Part shown: piece after piece, positions 35,322-43,611 of the stretch
Numbering within the stretch: the first letter of the stretch is position 1
How the letters are laid out: the number at the start of each line of letters is the position of its first letter
From: Polaribacter glomeratus
GTDB lineage: Bacteria; Bacteroidota; Bacteroidia; Flavobacteriales; Flavobacteriaceae
Direction: 5' to 3'
Length of the DNA: 64,000 nucleotides
Assembly: GCF_002954665.1 (NCBI RefSeq)
Contig: NZ_MSCM01000002.1
Span: 1,495,303 to 1,559,302 of the forward strand
Made by a program: the position numbers and the translations under genes
The notes under the pieces: generated by a model
Told to the model about the DNA's origin: nothing
The model's input: only the letters and a program-made list of their open reading frames with translations
Database searches by the model: none

Positions 35322-36245
35322 ATGGCAAAAAAGACAAAAGATCCAGGTTTTGGTTACAATTCTAAAGAGAATGCTAAAAGTATTTTAAATCATGATGGTA
35401 GTAGCAACGTATTTCATCTTAATAGAAAAAGAAATATAAATGACGTTTATATCTTTTTTATAGATATTTCTTGGGGGCAATTTTTTTTGTTGATAATTGC
35501 TGCATACGTTTTTATAAATATTTTCTTCGGATTGATGTATGTTGCAATTGGTATTGAAGAAATTACACAATCGAAGGGTACTTTTTTTTCAGACTTTTTA
35601 AACGGATTCTTTTTTAGCGCACAAACATTAACAACTGTAGGTTATGGAGGAATTGCACCAGAAGGAATTGCATCAAACTTAATAGCAGCTTTTGAAGCGA
35701 TGATTGGTCTGTTAAGTTTCTCGTTTATTACGGGTTTATTATATGGACGTTTTTCGAAACCAAAAGCATCTTTAAAGTTTAGTGAAAATCTAATTTTAAG
35801 AGATTTTAAAGAAGGGCGTGCACTAATGTTTAGATTTATGAATAGTAGAAAAACGGTAATGATAGAACCAGAAATTACGGTTACATTATCGATTACAGAG
35901 AAAGATGAAAAAGGCGATTTTAAAAGCGATTTTTATACTTTAAATTTAGAACGGAATAAAATTATGTACATGCCCACAATTTGGACAATTGTTCATGAAA
36001 TTGATGAAGAAAGTCCGTTGTTTAAATATACAAAAGACGAAATAAAAAACTTAGACGCACATTTGTATTTGCTAATCAATTATCACGAAGAGTCTTTTTC
36101 TCAAAAAGTATATCAAATTTACACTTACGATTTCGAGGATTTACTTTTAGATGTAAAATATGTGTCTTCTTCTACGTTTGATAAGGAAGGATTCACCGTT
36201 TTAGACCATCATAAATTGAGCACGATCGAAAAATTAAATGTTTAA
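35322..36245 (+). CDS. Inward-rectifier potassium channel (KirBac type)
   Basis: A 307-residue channel subunit. Two spans (about 50-75 and 120-145) flank the pore helix and selectivity filter in SAQTLTTVGYGGIAPEG (filter TVGYG near residue 106). The C-terminal ~155 residues are the IRK cytoplasmic beta-sandwich (SLKFSENLILRDFKEGRALM onward). Homotetramer in the inner membrane. It is last in the M24-tag-membrane protein run, and its TAA stop shares bases with the stop of the convergent gene at 36242. Confidence 0.92.
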   Translation: MAKKTKDPGFGYNSKENAKSILNHDGSSNVFHLNRKRNINDVYIFFIDISWGQFFLLIIAAYVFINIFFGLMYVAIGIEEITQSKGTFFSDFLNGFFFSAQTLTTVGYGGIAPEGIASNLIAAFEAMIGLLSFSFITGLLYGRFSKPKASLKFSENLILRDFKEGRALMFRFMNSRKTVMIEPEITVTLSITEKDEKGDFKSDFYTLNLERNKIMYMPTIWTIVHEIDEESPLFKYTKDEIKNLDAHLYLLINYHEESFSQKVYQIYTYDFEDLLLDVKYVSSSTFDKEGFTVLDHHKLSTIEKLNV

Positions 36246-36448
36246 TTTCCAAATATAAGTCGGATAGCTATAAATACGGCAATGATTAATCCGCCATAAA
36301 TAGCTACTTTTTTGCCAGCATTTTTGTAATACCGCGCATGATTTTTACCATCTGCTTTATAGCTCCAAACAATTAGTGCTCCAAAAGCAAGCACAAAGAA
36401 AATAATAAAAATGATTCTTCCTGTAGTAAAATATGCACCTAAAAACAT
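36242..36448 (-). CDS. Small two-span membrane protein, unknown
   Basis: A 68-residue protein: span one about 10-30 (IIFIIFFVLAFGALIVWSYK), a basic loop DGKNHARYYKNAGKK, and span two about 48-66. Such short proteins with this basic loop recur in Flavobacteriia genomes without assigned function. Its stop overlaps that of the Kir gene within TTAA. Confidence 0.7.
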   Translation of the reverse strand: MFLGAYFTTGRIIFIIFFVLAFGALIVWSYKADGKNHARYYKNAGKKVAIYGGLIIAVFIAIRLIFGN

Positions 36449-36547
36449 AGTTTGTAACCTTTTATAAGTTTTGAATTATTAGATTTTATGAAGCTTCTTT
36501 GTATCATAAAGTTTCTATATATTGTTACTTGCAAAATTACAAATTAA

Positions 36548-37270
36548 ATGAAGAACGCCATCGTTTTTGGAGCAACTTCTGGTATCGGAAAATCAATAAC
36601 CAAAATTTTAGTAAAAGAAGGTTATAAAGTTGCTATTACAGGAAGAAGATTAGAAAAGTTAGAAGAACTAAAAAAGGAATTTCCAGATCATATTTTGGTA
36701 AAACAAAACGATATTCAGCAAATAGAAGATGTTGAAAAAGTTTTTTATGAAATTGTGTCAGAATTTAAAACTATAGATTTAGTAATACAATCTTCTGGAG
36801 TTGGTTTTGTAAATCCTAAACTAGATTGGAACAAGCAACAGCAAACAATAGTAACCAATGTTTTGGGTGTTACAAAATTATATGTGTTGGCGTATACACT
36901 TTTTAAAGAACAACAATTTGGACATTTAGTAGGCATTTCATCCATAGCATCGATAAGAGGAAGCAGAGCCGCACCAGATTATTTTGCGTCAAAAGCCTAT
37001 CAGAAATCGTATTTAGAAGGGTTGTACATCAAAACAAAATCAATTAAATCAAAAAAGGTTTTTATAACCGATATTCGCCCAGGATTTGTTGACACACCGA
37101 TGGCTTTAGGCGATCAATTATTTTGGATGGTGCCTTTAGAAAAAGCAGCAATTCAAATTTATGCGGCAATCAAAAAGAAAAAAAGAGTTGCTTATATCTC
37201 TAAACGTTGGCAATTAGTAGCTTGGGTTTTAAAAATTGCACCAGCTTGGGTGTTGAAAAAAATGATGTAG
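36548..37270 (+). CDS. Short-chain dehydrogenase/reductase
   Basis: A 240-residue SDR. The cofactor loop is GATSGIGKS (8-16); TGRR at about 31-34 favours NADP. The active-site series is a Ser in GISSIAS followed by Tyr-x3-Lys in YFASKAYQ. The C-terminal ~45 residues are basic (KKKKRVAYISKRWQL) and hydrophobic, like SDRs that associate with membranes. Substrate unknown. Confidence 0.93.
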   Translation: MKNAIVFGATSGIGKSITKILVKEGYKVAITGRRLEKLEELKKEFPDHILVKQNDIQQIEDVEKVFYEIVSEFKTIDLVIQSSGVGFVNPKLDWNKQQQTIVTNVLGVTKLYVLAYTLFKEQQFGHLVGISSIASIRGSRAAPDYFASKAYQKSYLEGLYIKTKSIKSKKVFITDIRPGFVDTPMALGDQLFWMVPLEKAAIQIYAAIKKKKRVAYISKRWQLVAWVLKIAPAWVLKKMM

Positions 37271-37277
37271 TTGACAG

Positions 37278-37298
37278 TAATCAATAATCAATAATCAG
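37278..37298. repeat. Three tandem 7-bp units
   Basis: TAATCAA TAATCAA TAATCAG lies directly after the SDR gene and is followed by the related CAGTGAGCAGTAA. Such low-complexity strings are frequent between flavobacterial genes; no function is evident. Confidence 0.6.
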
Positions 37299-37431
37299 TG
37301 AGCAGTAAACGGTTTTTTCAAAGGATTACTGGCTCTTATATTAAATAAGTTAAAAATTAAATAAAATGTTAGTTTTAGTTATTACGCTTTTGAGCGCGAT
37401 TGTAAAAGAACATATTAAACTAAAATAAATA

Positions 37432-37818
37432 ATGAAAAGTAAAATAGCAGCGGTTACTAAATTTCACACAGCATTTAAATTAAACATGAATACGAAACCA
37501 ATAGCAAATATTGGTAAAGATCGAAACTTGCTAAGGTTTAATTTGATGAAAGAAGAGAATGAAGAATATTTAGAAGCTGCAAGTAAAAATGATTTAGTTG
37601 AGGTTGCAGACGCTTTAGGAGACATGCTTTATATTTTATGTGGTACAATTATAGAACACGGAATGCAGGATAAAATTGAGGGAGTTTTTAATGAAATTCA
37701 GAGAAGTAATATGAGTAAATTGGGTATAGACGGTAAACCAATTTACAGAGAAGACGGTAAAGTTTTAAAAGGGCCAAATTATTTTAAGCCTAATATATAT
37801 GAGATTTTAGAGAAGTAA
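37432..37818 (+). CDS. MazG-like nucleoside triphosphate pyrophosphohydrolase family protein
   Basis: A 128-residue all-alpha NTP-PPase. The metal-binding pattern appears as EENEEY (about 43-48) and EVADALGDMLY (about 61-71), as in MazG, HisE and dUTPase-like pyrophosphohydrolases. It probably hydrolyses a (modified) nucleoside triphosphate to the monophosphate, a housecleaning role; substrate unknown. The C-terminal GKPIYREDGKVLKGPNYF block is typical of the PRA-PH-like subgroup. It is monocistronic. Confidence 0.82.
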   Translation: MKSKIAAVTKFHTAFKLNMNTKPIANIGKDRNLLRFNLMKEENEEYLEAASKNDLVEVADALGDMLYILCGTIIEHGMQDKIEGVFNEIQRSNMSKLGIDGKPIYREDGKVLKGPNYFKPNIYEILEK

Positions 37819-37841
37819 TTTTGATAATTATTAAAATCAAG

Positions 37842-37871
37842 CAAAAAAAATTGGAGGCGATTACTACCTCC
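37842..37871 (-). terminator. Terminator of the PLP enzyme gene
   Basis: On the minus strand GGAGGTAGTAATCGCCTCC folds into a short stem followed by a T-rich run, eight bases beyond the stop. Confidence 0.6.
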
Positions 37872-37878
37872 CGTTTTA

Positions 37879-39732
37879 TTAAATGGTTTCAATAAACTTT
37901 AAAAACACTTTTTTATGATGTTCAAGATCTAAATTTGGTGAAAGTGATGCGCGTATAATATAATCCTTATCGCCCTCTTTAGTGGTTCCTTGAGTAGAGG
38001 TTGCAGGAATCGTCCAGTAACAACCTTTTAATTGGCCGTAGCTTACACAATACTTGCTCTCATTAGGTATTTCTGTAATCATTAAATTGATTAACTTTAA
38101 ATTTAAAGCTCTCTTATACGCTTCTTTCTCTTGATCTGTAGCACCTTTAGTAGGCAAATCTAATGAAAATACAGAAGGCGTAAATCCTAGTGATGCCAAT
38201 TCTTCCGAAACAAAATTAATTTTTGCTGCTGGTAAACTATCGTGGATAAAATTTACAAATTCACGGGTATTTTTATAAGCATCAATAATTCTTTGATTCA
38301 TAGACGGCAACTGTTTTGCTAATATTTCATATTGCAGATCCGTTGCTTCGTTATCGCAAAGATTTAGATGTAATTCTATCTTTGTCATTAAAGCATCTGT
38401 TTTTTTATTACCTACACAATATCCAGCGGTACATTCTCCTCCGCTTGGAAATTTTGATCCACTAGCGTAAGAAATTGCTCGCACTGTTGAGAGTATTTTA
38501 CCTTCACCTAAAAAGAGAAAATTAGGACAAAATGTTTGATCTAAAATAAAAACTGGGTCAATAGCTAGTTCACCGTTTGCTGTTTTACGAGGCACACTTA
38601 GAGCTTCTTTCAATTTTAGAAGATCAGGAACTTCAACCCTTGGGTTTGTTGGTATTTCGGCAATAATATAAGGTACTGCATCTTCGTTTGCAATTTTATT
38701 TAGAACAGCATGAATACTTTTTACCATATCATTATCACCATCAACAGGTAAATCTACTACTTCAACATTATCAACACAAGCAGCAACTCGTCTTGCTTGG
38801 TCATTTGTGCCGCCATAACAATTTGTTGGAACAATAAACTTTATAGCCTTTCCTTTATGATTTTCTTGCGCATAATGAATTAATCCCATCATAATTGCAT
38901 ATTGAATAGACAATCCGCTAGATGCAACCAACGGTTTTGCTATTGTGCCTGTAACTTCTTTGATTGAATTTAAGACAGCTACTTTGTTTGTTTCATTATT
39001 TTTTTTCTGATTTTCAAATGATGACTGTTCTATTAAAGAATTTAAGGCAACAAGACAATTGGCTGGTGTCATTGCAATGGTTTCTCGCCTTCTTACGTGC
39101 TGAATTTCTGAGATATAAGTTTCATTTTGTTCGCCATTTATTACTAAAACACTTCCGAGTTTCGCATATACGTTGATGAAAAAATCAATATTTTGAACAT
39201 TATTGATACTACTAATTGCATCTTGTTCTGAAATAAAAATAGTACTTCCGTTAAATTCAGAAATAGCGTTGGCATTTTCAATTTTTTCTAAATCAAACGT
39301 ATAACCATAAACTTCTTTTACTATTTCTGCATCAAAAAATGCGGGTAATTTATCAGAATAAAGAATTCGAGTATTTTTATTTAGTAATAAATTTTTTCTA
39401 AGAATTGCTAAAACCGGAATTGTTTTTGAAGAAAAACTTATTACATTTTCTGATTTTAGATGGTTTAGTTTAGCAATGCCCCACTCTAATACACAAGATA
39501 ACGGATGCCCCAAGCGAATGTAGTCATAAGCAGTTGGTAATTCATTTAATGCAGAAGATTCAGAATTATTGTCTAGAAACAGACTTTCAAACTGATTTAA
39601 AAACTGAGTTTTAGCTAATTTTTCATCATAAATATCTAGTCTATGAGTTGTTATATTTAACCAACTAGTTGGCATATTTTCTAAAACTACTTTGATATAA
39701 TTTACTACGCTATTTTTCATCATAATTTCCAT
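37879..39732 (-). CDS. Cys/Met-metabolism-type PLP-dependent enzyme, long form
   Basis: About 617 residues from the ATG at 39732; in-frame ATGs at 39723 and 39720 are alternatives. The C-terminal ~350 residues are a fold-type I PLP enzyme of the cystathionine synthase/lyase group: SSGLSIQYAIMMGL, IPTNPRVEVPDL, the Asp of FILDQTF, and the Schiff-base Lys in SYASGSKFPSGGE (about residue 427). The N-terminal ~250 residues are extra compared with the ~390-residue family norm and look like a degenerate second copy or regulatory domain. Substrate unknown; sulfur amino acid chemistry is the likely area. Confidence 0.8.
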   Translation of the reverse strand: MEIMMKNSVVNYIKVVLENMPTSWLNITTHRLDIYDEKLAKTQFLNQFESLFLDNNSESSALNELPTAYDYIRLGHPLSCVLEWGIAKLNHLKSENVISFSSKTIPVLAILRKNLLLNKNTRILYSDKLPAFFDAEIVKEVYGYTFDLEKIENANAISEFNGSTIFISEQDAISSINNVQNIDFFINVYAKLGSVLVINGEQNETYISEIQHVRRRETIAMTPANCLVALNSLIEQSSFENQKKNNETNKVAVLNSIKEVTGTIAKPLVASSGLSIQYAIMMGLIHYAQENHKGKAIKFIVPTNCYGGTNDQARRVAACVDNVEVVDLPVDGDNDMVKSIHAVLNKIANEDAVPYIIAEIPTNPRVEVPDLLKLKEALSVPRKTANGELAIDPVFILDQTFCPNFLFLGEGKILSTVRAISYASGSKFPSGGECTAGYCVGNKKTDALMTKIELHLNLCDNEATDLQYEILAKQLPSMNQRIIDAYKNTREFVNFIHDSLPAAKINFVSEELASLGFTPSVFSLDLPTKGATDQEKEAYKRALNLKLINLMITEIPNESKYCVSYGQLKGCYWTIPATSTQGTTKEGDKDYIIRASLSPNLDLEHHKKVFLKFIETI

Positions 39733-39902
39733 ATTTAGATAGACCTGCAAGATACATTAATTAGATTTTTTTAAATGTATTGTGTATAATTATGTTTTTG
39801 AAGCATGACAGATTTACAAGTTTTTGATTTTTAAAAAGTATAGTGTAACGTTTTTTTTTACGTTATTTAGTTGTTAATAAAGTTTCTAAAATAAGAATAG
39901 AA

Positions 39903-39944
39903 AAAAAACACGCTTCTCTTTTTTTAAAAAGAGAAGCGTGTTTT
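39903..39944 (-). terminator. Terminator of the ice-binding lipoprotein gene
   Basis: A long stem ACACGCTTCTCTTTTT / AAAAAGAGAAGCGTGT has a T run on the minus strand, 34 bases beyond the stop at 39978. Confidence 0.85.
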
Positions 39945-39977
39945 AGCACTTTAAAAGCGATTACTTTTAAACTATAT

Positions 39978-41837
39978 TTAATTACCAACTTGAGTTGGAT
40001 AAATCATCCAGTTAGTTCTAAAATCTGAATTTGCTGGATACCAGTCTGCGTAGATACTTCCACTACTTTCTGCCCAGTCTCTAAATACTGTATACGCGTC
40101 GGTTATACTTTGATATTCTACGACCCAATCAAATTTTTCTGCAATGTTTATAGCTGATGGAAGATTATCTACAGTAACAAAATAACGTCCGTCAGCAGGA
40201 GATGAATCGTCGCTTGATTGTCCAAAATAACTTGAATCAAATAAATCTGAAGGCTCGTAATTTGCTAAGTGTACTTCTTTACCTCTAGAACCAGGTGATC
40301 CGTTTACAGAAGTTGCTACAATCATAAATGGATTAAAAGTACCAATATTTAATTCACTAAATGTGATTGCGTTATCAGCTAAAATAATATGTACAACAAT
40401 AGTTACTGGTTCTGTATACCCATGAGCTAATTGTGTATTTGCACCAGTTCCGCTGGTTGATGTTGGCATAACTCTATAAGTATCATCAAAAACAATGATA
40501 GTCGTTTTGCTTTGACCACTTTCAAGTCCGTTACTACCAATATTAAAAACGGTATTGTTTGCTACATCGAAGCCAGTAACAGAAACCACATCGTTAGGGT
40601 TTACTGTTGGTAATGTAAATCCGAATCCGTTGTGTGTAGCAGCACCAAATGCTTGAATAGCAAAAGTTGCAGTTATACTTTGCACAACCTCTTGATTATT
40701 TTTCTCGATATTAAAGTCATAATCTACCACTAGGTCGTTAAAGTCATAATCTCCTTTAGCGGGCCATAAATCTTCAAAAGCTAATGTTCCTGTATATGAA
40801 GGAAGAGGTATTAAAGTTTTGCAATTAAGTAAACTAACAGCTCCTGTAACAGAAAGCATCCTGCCGTTTAATTCGCCGCCATTACCCATAGAAACTGCTC
40901 CTGGGTTCGCAATAATATTCCCACTCATTGTTGTAGAGGCAGCCATAGCTATTGCGCCGGTAGCAAGCCAAAACACGTTTTCTGAAGAAGCTCCATTTGT
41001 TAAAACCACGGTAGCGCCTGCGGCAGTTGTAAATGCACCTCCAATTTTAAAAATAAATTGTGCGTTGCTGTCTCCTTGCCCATCTAAGGTAAGGGTGCCT
41101 GCTATAGACGCTGCACCTGCAACTGCATAAACTCCCGGATTTAATGTTTCAGATCCAAAAGCTGGGGCATGTGATGCATTTGTAGTTACTGTATTTGTTA
41201 TTTGAGTAACCATATTTTTTAAATCTAAAGATGCTTGTAAAGTAACTTCATTCGCATTTTGAATAATTCCATTTAAAATTGATGGCGGTCCAAAACCAGT
41301 TACAGCTCCTAAAGTTGTACCAATATTACCAGTTACATCAGAAACACCTACGTTTGATACAGCTCCTGAGCCAGTATAGAGTGTGAAGTCTGAAATAGAT
41401 CCAAGTGTAATTTGAGAAACAGCACTTTTTTTAGCTGATTTTAGAGCGGTGTTAAAATTATAGGATAATGCAGATTTACTTACTAAATCTACAGTTGGTC
41501 CTTCGGTACCATTATAAATTAGCCTTAATTCATTTATATATGACGGTATAGTGATTAATGTATTTACAGTTCTTGAACCATTATCAGGATATCCCTGAAA
41601 ATATCTTTTTGTACCAGCACTATTTGTAATGATTAAGGGTTGTATAGCTCCATCATTTGGCAAAACTACAGATACATTTAAGGTTTGCGTAGTTTTCCAA
41701 TCAAAACTGGCAGGAACTACAAATTTGTCTACCGTTTCACCATCTGGATCTTGTTCCGCGATATATTCTGGTTTTATACAACTATGAAATACAGTTGTTA
41801 AGATCAGTAATAAAATAATGATTTTACTATTTTTCAT
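39978..41837 (-). CDS. Lipoprotein with DUF3494 ice-binding domain inside an LruC-type protein
   Basis: A 619-residue exported protein. The lipobox is VFHS-C (Cys20). Residues ~40-125 form a beta domain (SFDWKTTQTLNVSVVLP) like that of LruC proteins. Residues ~142-345 are a complete DUF3494/IBP-1 domain: DFTLYTGSGAVSNVGVS, GNIGTTLGAVTGFGPPSI, LNPGVYAVAGAASIAGTLTL, DSNAQFIFKIGGAFTTAAGA, NVFWLATGAI and NGRMLSVTGAVSL. Residues ~350-619 are the LruC/DUF4842 domain, opening FEDLWPAKGDYDFNDLVVDY. IBP-1 domains bind ice in sea-ice bacteria; a surface ice-adhesion role is inference. It is monocistronic with a dense promoter region. Confidence 0.9.
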   Translation of the reverse strand: MKNSKIIILLLILTTVFHSCIKPEYIAEQDPDGETVDKFVVPASFDWKTTQTLNVSVVLPNDGAIQPLIITNSAGTKRYFQGYPDNGSRTVNTLITIPSYINELRLIYNGTEGPTVDLVSKSALSYNFNTALKSAKKSAVSQITLGSISDFTLYTGSGAVSNVGVSDVTGNIGTTLGAVTGFGPPSILNGIIQNANEVTLQASLDLKNMVTQITNTVTTNASHAPAFGSETLNPGVYAVAGAASIAGTLTLDGQGDSNAQFIFKIGGAFTTAAGATVVLTNGASSENVFWLATGAIAMAASTTMSGNIIANPGAVSMGNGGELNGRMLSVTGAVSLLNCKTLIPLPSYTGTLAFEDLWPAKGDYDFNDLVVDYDFNIEKNNQEVVQSITATFAIQAFGAATHNGFGFTLPTVNPNDVVSVTGFDVANNTVFNIGSNGLESGQSKTTIIVFDDTYRVMPTSTSGTGANTQLAHGYTEPVTIVVHIILADNAITFSELNIGTFNPFMIVATSVNGSPGSRGKEVHLANYEPSDLFDSSYFGQSSDDSSPADGRYFVTVDNLPSAINIAEKFDWVVEYQSITDAYTVFRDWAESSGSIYADWYPANSDFRTNWMIYPTQVGN

Positions 41838-41860
41838 AATATAAGTTTTTTTGTACGCCT

Positions 41861-41944
41861 CAAAAGTAGTTTTGTTCTTGAAAAAAAATAGGATTAAAAG
41901 CCTAAAAGTAGTTTTGTACAGACGAGTGGGGGTTATGGGGGTTA
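41861..41944 (-). promoter_or_regulatory. Promoter and repeats of the ice-binding lipoprotein gene
   Basis: The minus strand has a -7 element TACTTTTG at 41861-41868, 24 bases before the ATG. AAAAGTAGTTTTGT occurs twice on the plus strand (41862-41875 and 41904-41917), exactly 42 bp apart, each with AAAA/TTTT symmetry. Further up, GGGGGTTA occurs twice (41928-41935, 41937-41944), so the sense strand carries two CCCCCA boxes. These look like operator or activator sites. Confidence 0.5.
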
Positions 41945-42337
41945 AGTATAGTAAATATATAACTTTTATGTGTAGATAACGTCATTATATTTAAATTATT
42001 GAAAAAGAGGTCTTTATTATTTCCTTGTCTTACTTTGCATATAGTTTTTTGTTGTTCTAGAAATTATTTTTTTATAAAATAGTCAGTTAAAGAATAAATT
42101 TACAAGTTTGCAAAATGTTATATTTAGACAAAAGACCAATAATTGAACATGATTAATAATTTTTTTTAAAATAGCTGTTTTGATTTTAATATTTTTATCA
42201 ACAGTCATAAAAGAAGATTGATTTTTTGAATATTAACTAGATTTAAAGGGCGTCTTTTAACAATATCTTAAAGGGTTACAATAGGCTAAACAAAAGGAAA
42301 CGTAACATAAAATTATTGAAATTAAAAACAGCTTAAA
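41945..42337. other. Intergenic gap upstream of the ice-binding gene
   Basis: About 390 AT-rich bases with no gene or convincing RNA. It holds the distal upstream region of the ice-binding gene and the 3' flank of the gene at 42338. Confidence 0.5.
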
Positions 42338-42571
42338 CTACGCAACTTCTCCTCGATGCGGTTTTAAAGCATCTCTATAAATTTTCATATCTGTTTCATC
42401 AACAACTATAAATGCAGAGAATAACATTGGGTTTTTTTCTTCAACATCAATTTCATGAAAAGTTAAGTTTTCGATGGTTGCAAATTCTTTTAAATGAATA
42501 GTGTGATGTTCTGCTGTTTTTTTAGCATCTTCTCCTCTAAAATCCCACAATAATTTTATTTTCTTACTCAT
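42338..42571 (-). CDS. Small conserved-looking protein of unknown function
   Basis: The start at 42571 gives MSKKIKLLWDFRGEDAKKTA; a longer frame exists to 42619 but would lie far inside the thiamine pyrophosphokinase gene. The 77 residues include HHTIHLKEFATIENL and a final MKIYRDALKPHRGEVA. It is soluble, without a signal peptide, and I recognise no family. It overlaps the stop of the preceding thiN-like gene by eight bases, so the two are translationally coupled. Confidence 0.7.
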   Translation of the reverse strand: MSKKIKLLWDFRGEDAKKTAEHHTIHLKEFATIENLTFHEIDVEEKNPMLFSAFIVVDETDMKIYRDALKPHRGEVA

Positions 42572-43187
42572 TATTTTCTTTTTTATGATTGATGAAAATG
42601 AAGAGTTCTCCACTTTCAAAAGTGATTTTTATGTTATTTTTACTTGCTTTATTGCGTGTGCCAATTCTTTTTCCAAAAATTAAATCTTCATTTTTTAAAG
42701 AATAGTGTAATCCTTCGGTAGTAATATTTGTTGCTTTTGGAAACGGAACTAACGAAATAATTTGGTCTTTACAATTAGAGATTTCTGTGCTTTTGTCAGC
42801 TAAAAAATAACGACTGTAGGTATCAAAAAAAGTAAGATTTAATTTTCCTTTAAATTGAATTGCCGTATGCAAGTTTCCTAAAAAATGATCTTGTTCTTTT
42901 CCGCTGGCGCCAAAAACATCAATTTCTGTAAAACCTCTATCTAATAGAATTTGTAGCGTTTTGTCAAAATCTGTAAAATCTTGATTTGGAGTATGAATTA
43001 CTTCAATATTTTTAGGTATTTCTTGCGATGAATCTAAATCCCCACAAACTAAATCTGGTACAATATTGTTTTCTTCTAAATAATGATAAGCGCCATCGGT
43101 TGCGCAAATAAGAGCATAGTTTGATACATCTGGAAGCGTTTCTGGAGCTTCTCCATTTAACAATAGGAAAACTTTTTTTTGTTTCAT
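42564..43187 (-). CDS. thiN: Thiamine pyrophosphokinase
   Basis: Transfers pyrophosphate from ATP to thiamine, making thiamine diphosphate. I use the ATG at 43187 (MKQKKVFLLLNGEAPETLP); the frame up to 43208 would start before the promoter. Motifs are CATDGAYHYLEENNIVPDLV followed by GDLDSS (about 33-58), HTPNQDFTDFDKTL near 70, and GASGKEQDHFLGNL near 93, all active-site blocks of the family. The 207 residues are typical. The cofactor made here serves pyruvate dehydrogenase, whose beta subunit gene is 20 kb away. Confidence 0.92.
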   Translation of the reverse strand: MKQKKVFLLLNGEAPETLPDVSNYALICATDGAYHYLEENNIVPDLVCGDLDSSQEIPKNIEVIHTPNQDFTDFDKTLQILLDRGFTEIDVFGASGKEQDHFLGNLHTAIQFKGKLNLTFFDTYSRYFLADKSTEISNCKDQIISLVPFPKATNITTEGLHYSLKNEDLIFGKRIGTRNKASKNNIKITFESGELFIFINHKKENNE

Positions 43188-43193
43188 CAGTGG

Positions 43194-43201
43194 CAAAAAT
43201 A
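43194..43201 (-). promoter_or_regulatory. thiN promoter, -7 element TATTTTTG
   Basis: The minus strand reads TATTTTTG, a match to TAnnTTTG. It ends only six bases before the ATG at 43187, so the mRNA would have almost no leader. Confidence 0.5.
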
Positions 43202-43206
43202 CAAAC

Positions 43207-43245
43207 AAAAAAGCACCATTTCTAAAAATTAGAAAGATGCTTTTT
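43207..43245 (-). terminator. Terminator of the ExbB-like gene
   Basis: On the minus strand AAAGCATCTTTCTAA pairs imperfectly with TTAGAAATGGTGCTTT, followed by T residues, 28 bases beyond the stop at 43273. Confidence 0.6.
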
Positions 43246-43272
43246 CAAACTTAACAAACAAAAAACCGCTTC

Positions 43273-43611
43273 TTATTTTTTGATCCAAGTTAAAATGATG
43301 GTAAATAGTTTTCCTAAAAGAAAAATTACCATTCCAAAAGTAGGAGCGAGCAAACCAACTTTAAATCCGCCAGCTAAAACTTGGGGAGCAATATCGCCAC
43401 GCATAGCAGCTATATCTTCTAAAGCGCCTAAAAGGCCGATTACAAAACCCAAAACGCCAAATACAAAAGCAAATAATGCTAAAGAGTTGATGAGTTTCTG
43501 ATTTTTATCAGTGTTGTTCTTTAATCCTTTTACAAATAAAAGCACAATAACAATTAATAAAAGTACTAACGGAACCATAAAAATTGGTCCACCTTCTAAA
43601 ATAAAATTCAT
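43273..43611 (-). CDS. Miniature MotA/TolQ/ExbB-like membrane protein
   Basis: A 112-residue protein with three hydrophobic spans (about 8-28, 42-63 and 80-108). The N-terminal EGGPIFMVPLVLLLIVIVL and the FVIGLLGALEDIAA / APQVLAGGFKVGLLAPTFGM blocks resemble the first and the pore-lining spans of ExbB/TolQ, but full ExbB is about twice as long. No ExbD/TolR partner is adjacent. It could be a reduced proton-channel subunit or a family of its own. It is monocistronic. Confidence 0.7.
   Translation of the reverse strand: MNFILEGGPIFMVPLVLLLIVIVLLFVKGLKNNTDKNQKLINSLALFAFVFGVLGFVIGLLGALEDIAAMRGDIAPQVLAGGFKVGLLAPTFGMVIFLLGKLFTIILTWIKK

Noticed and set aside
37366..37428. 20-codon frame (MLVLVITLLSAIVKEHIKLK) before the MazG-like gene
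   Set aside because: It could be a tiny hydrophobic peptide, but it is too short, lacks a promoter and has no support.
40819..41130. Plus-strand open frame of 103 codons inside the ice-binding gene
   Set aside because: Shadow of the repetitive Ala/Thr/Gly-rich DUF3494 codons on the other strand.
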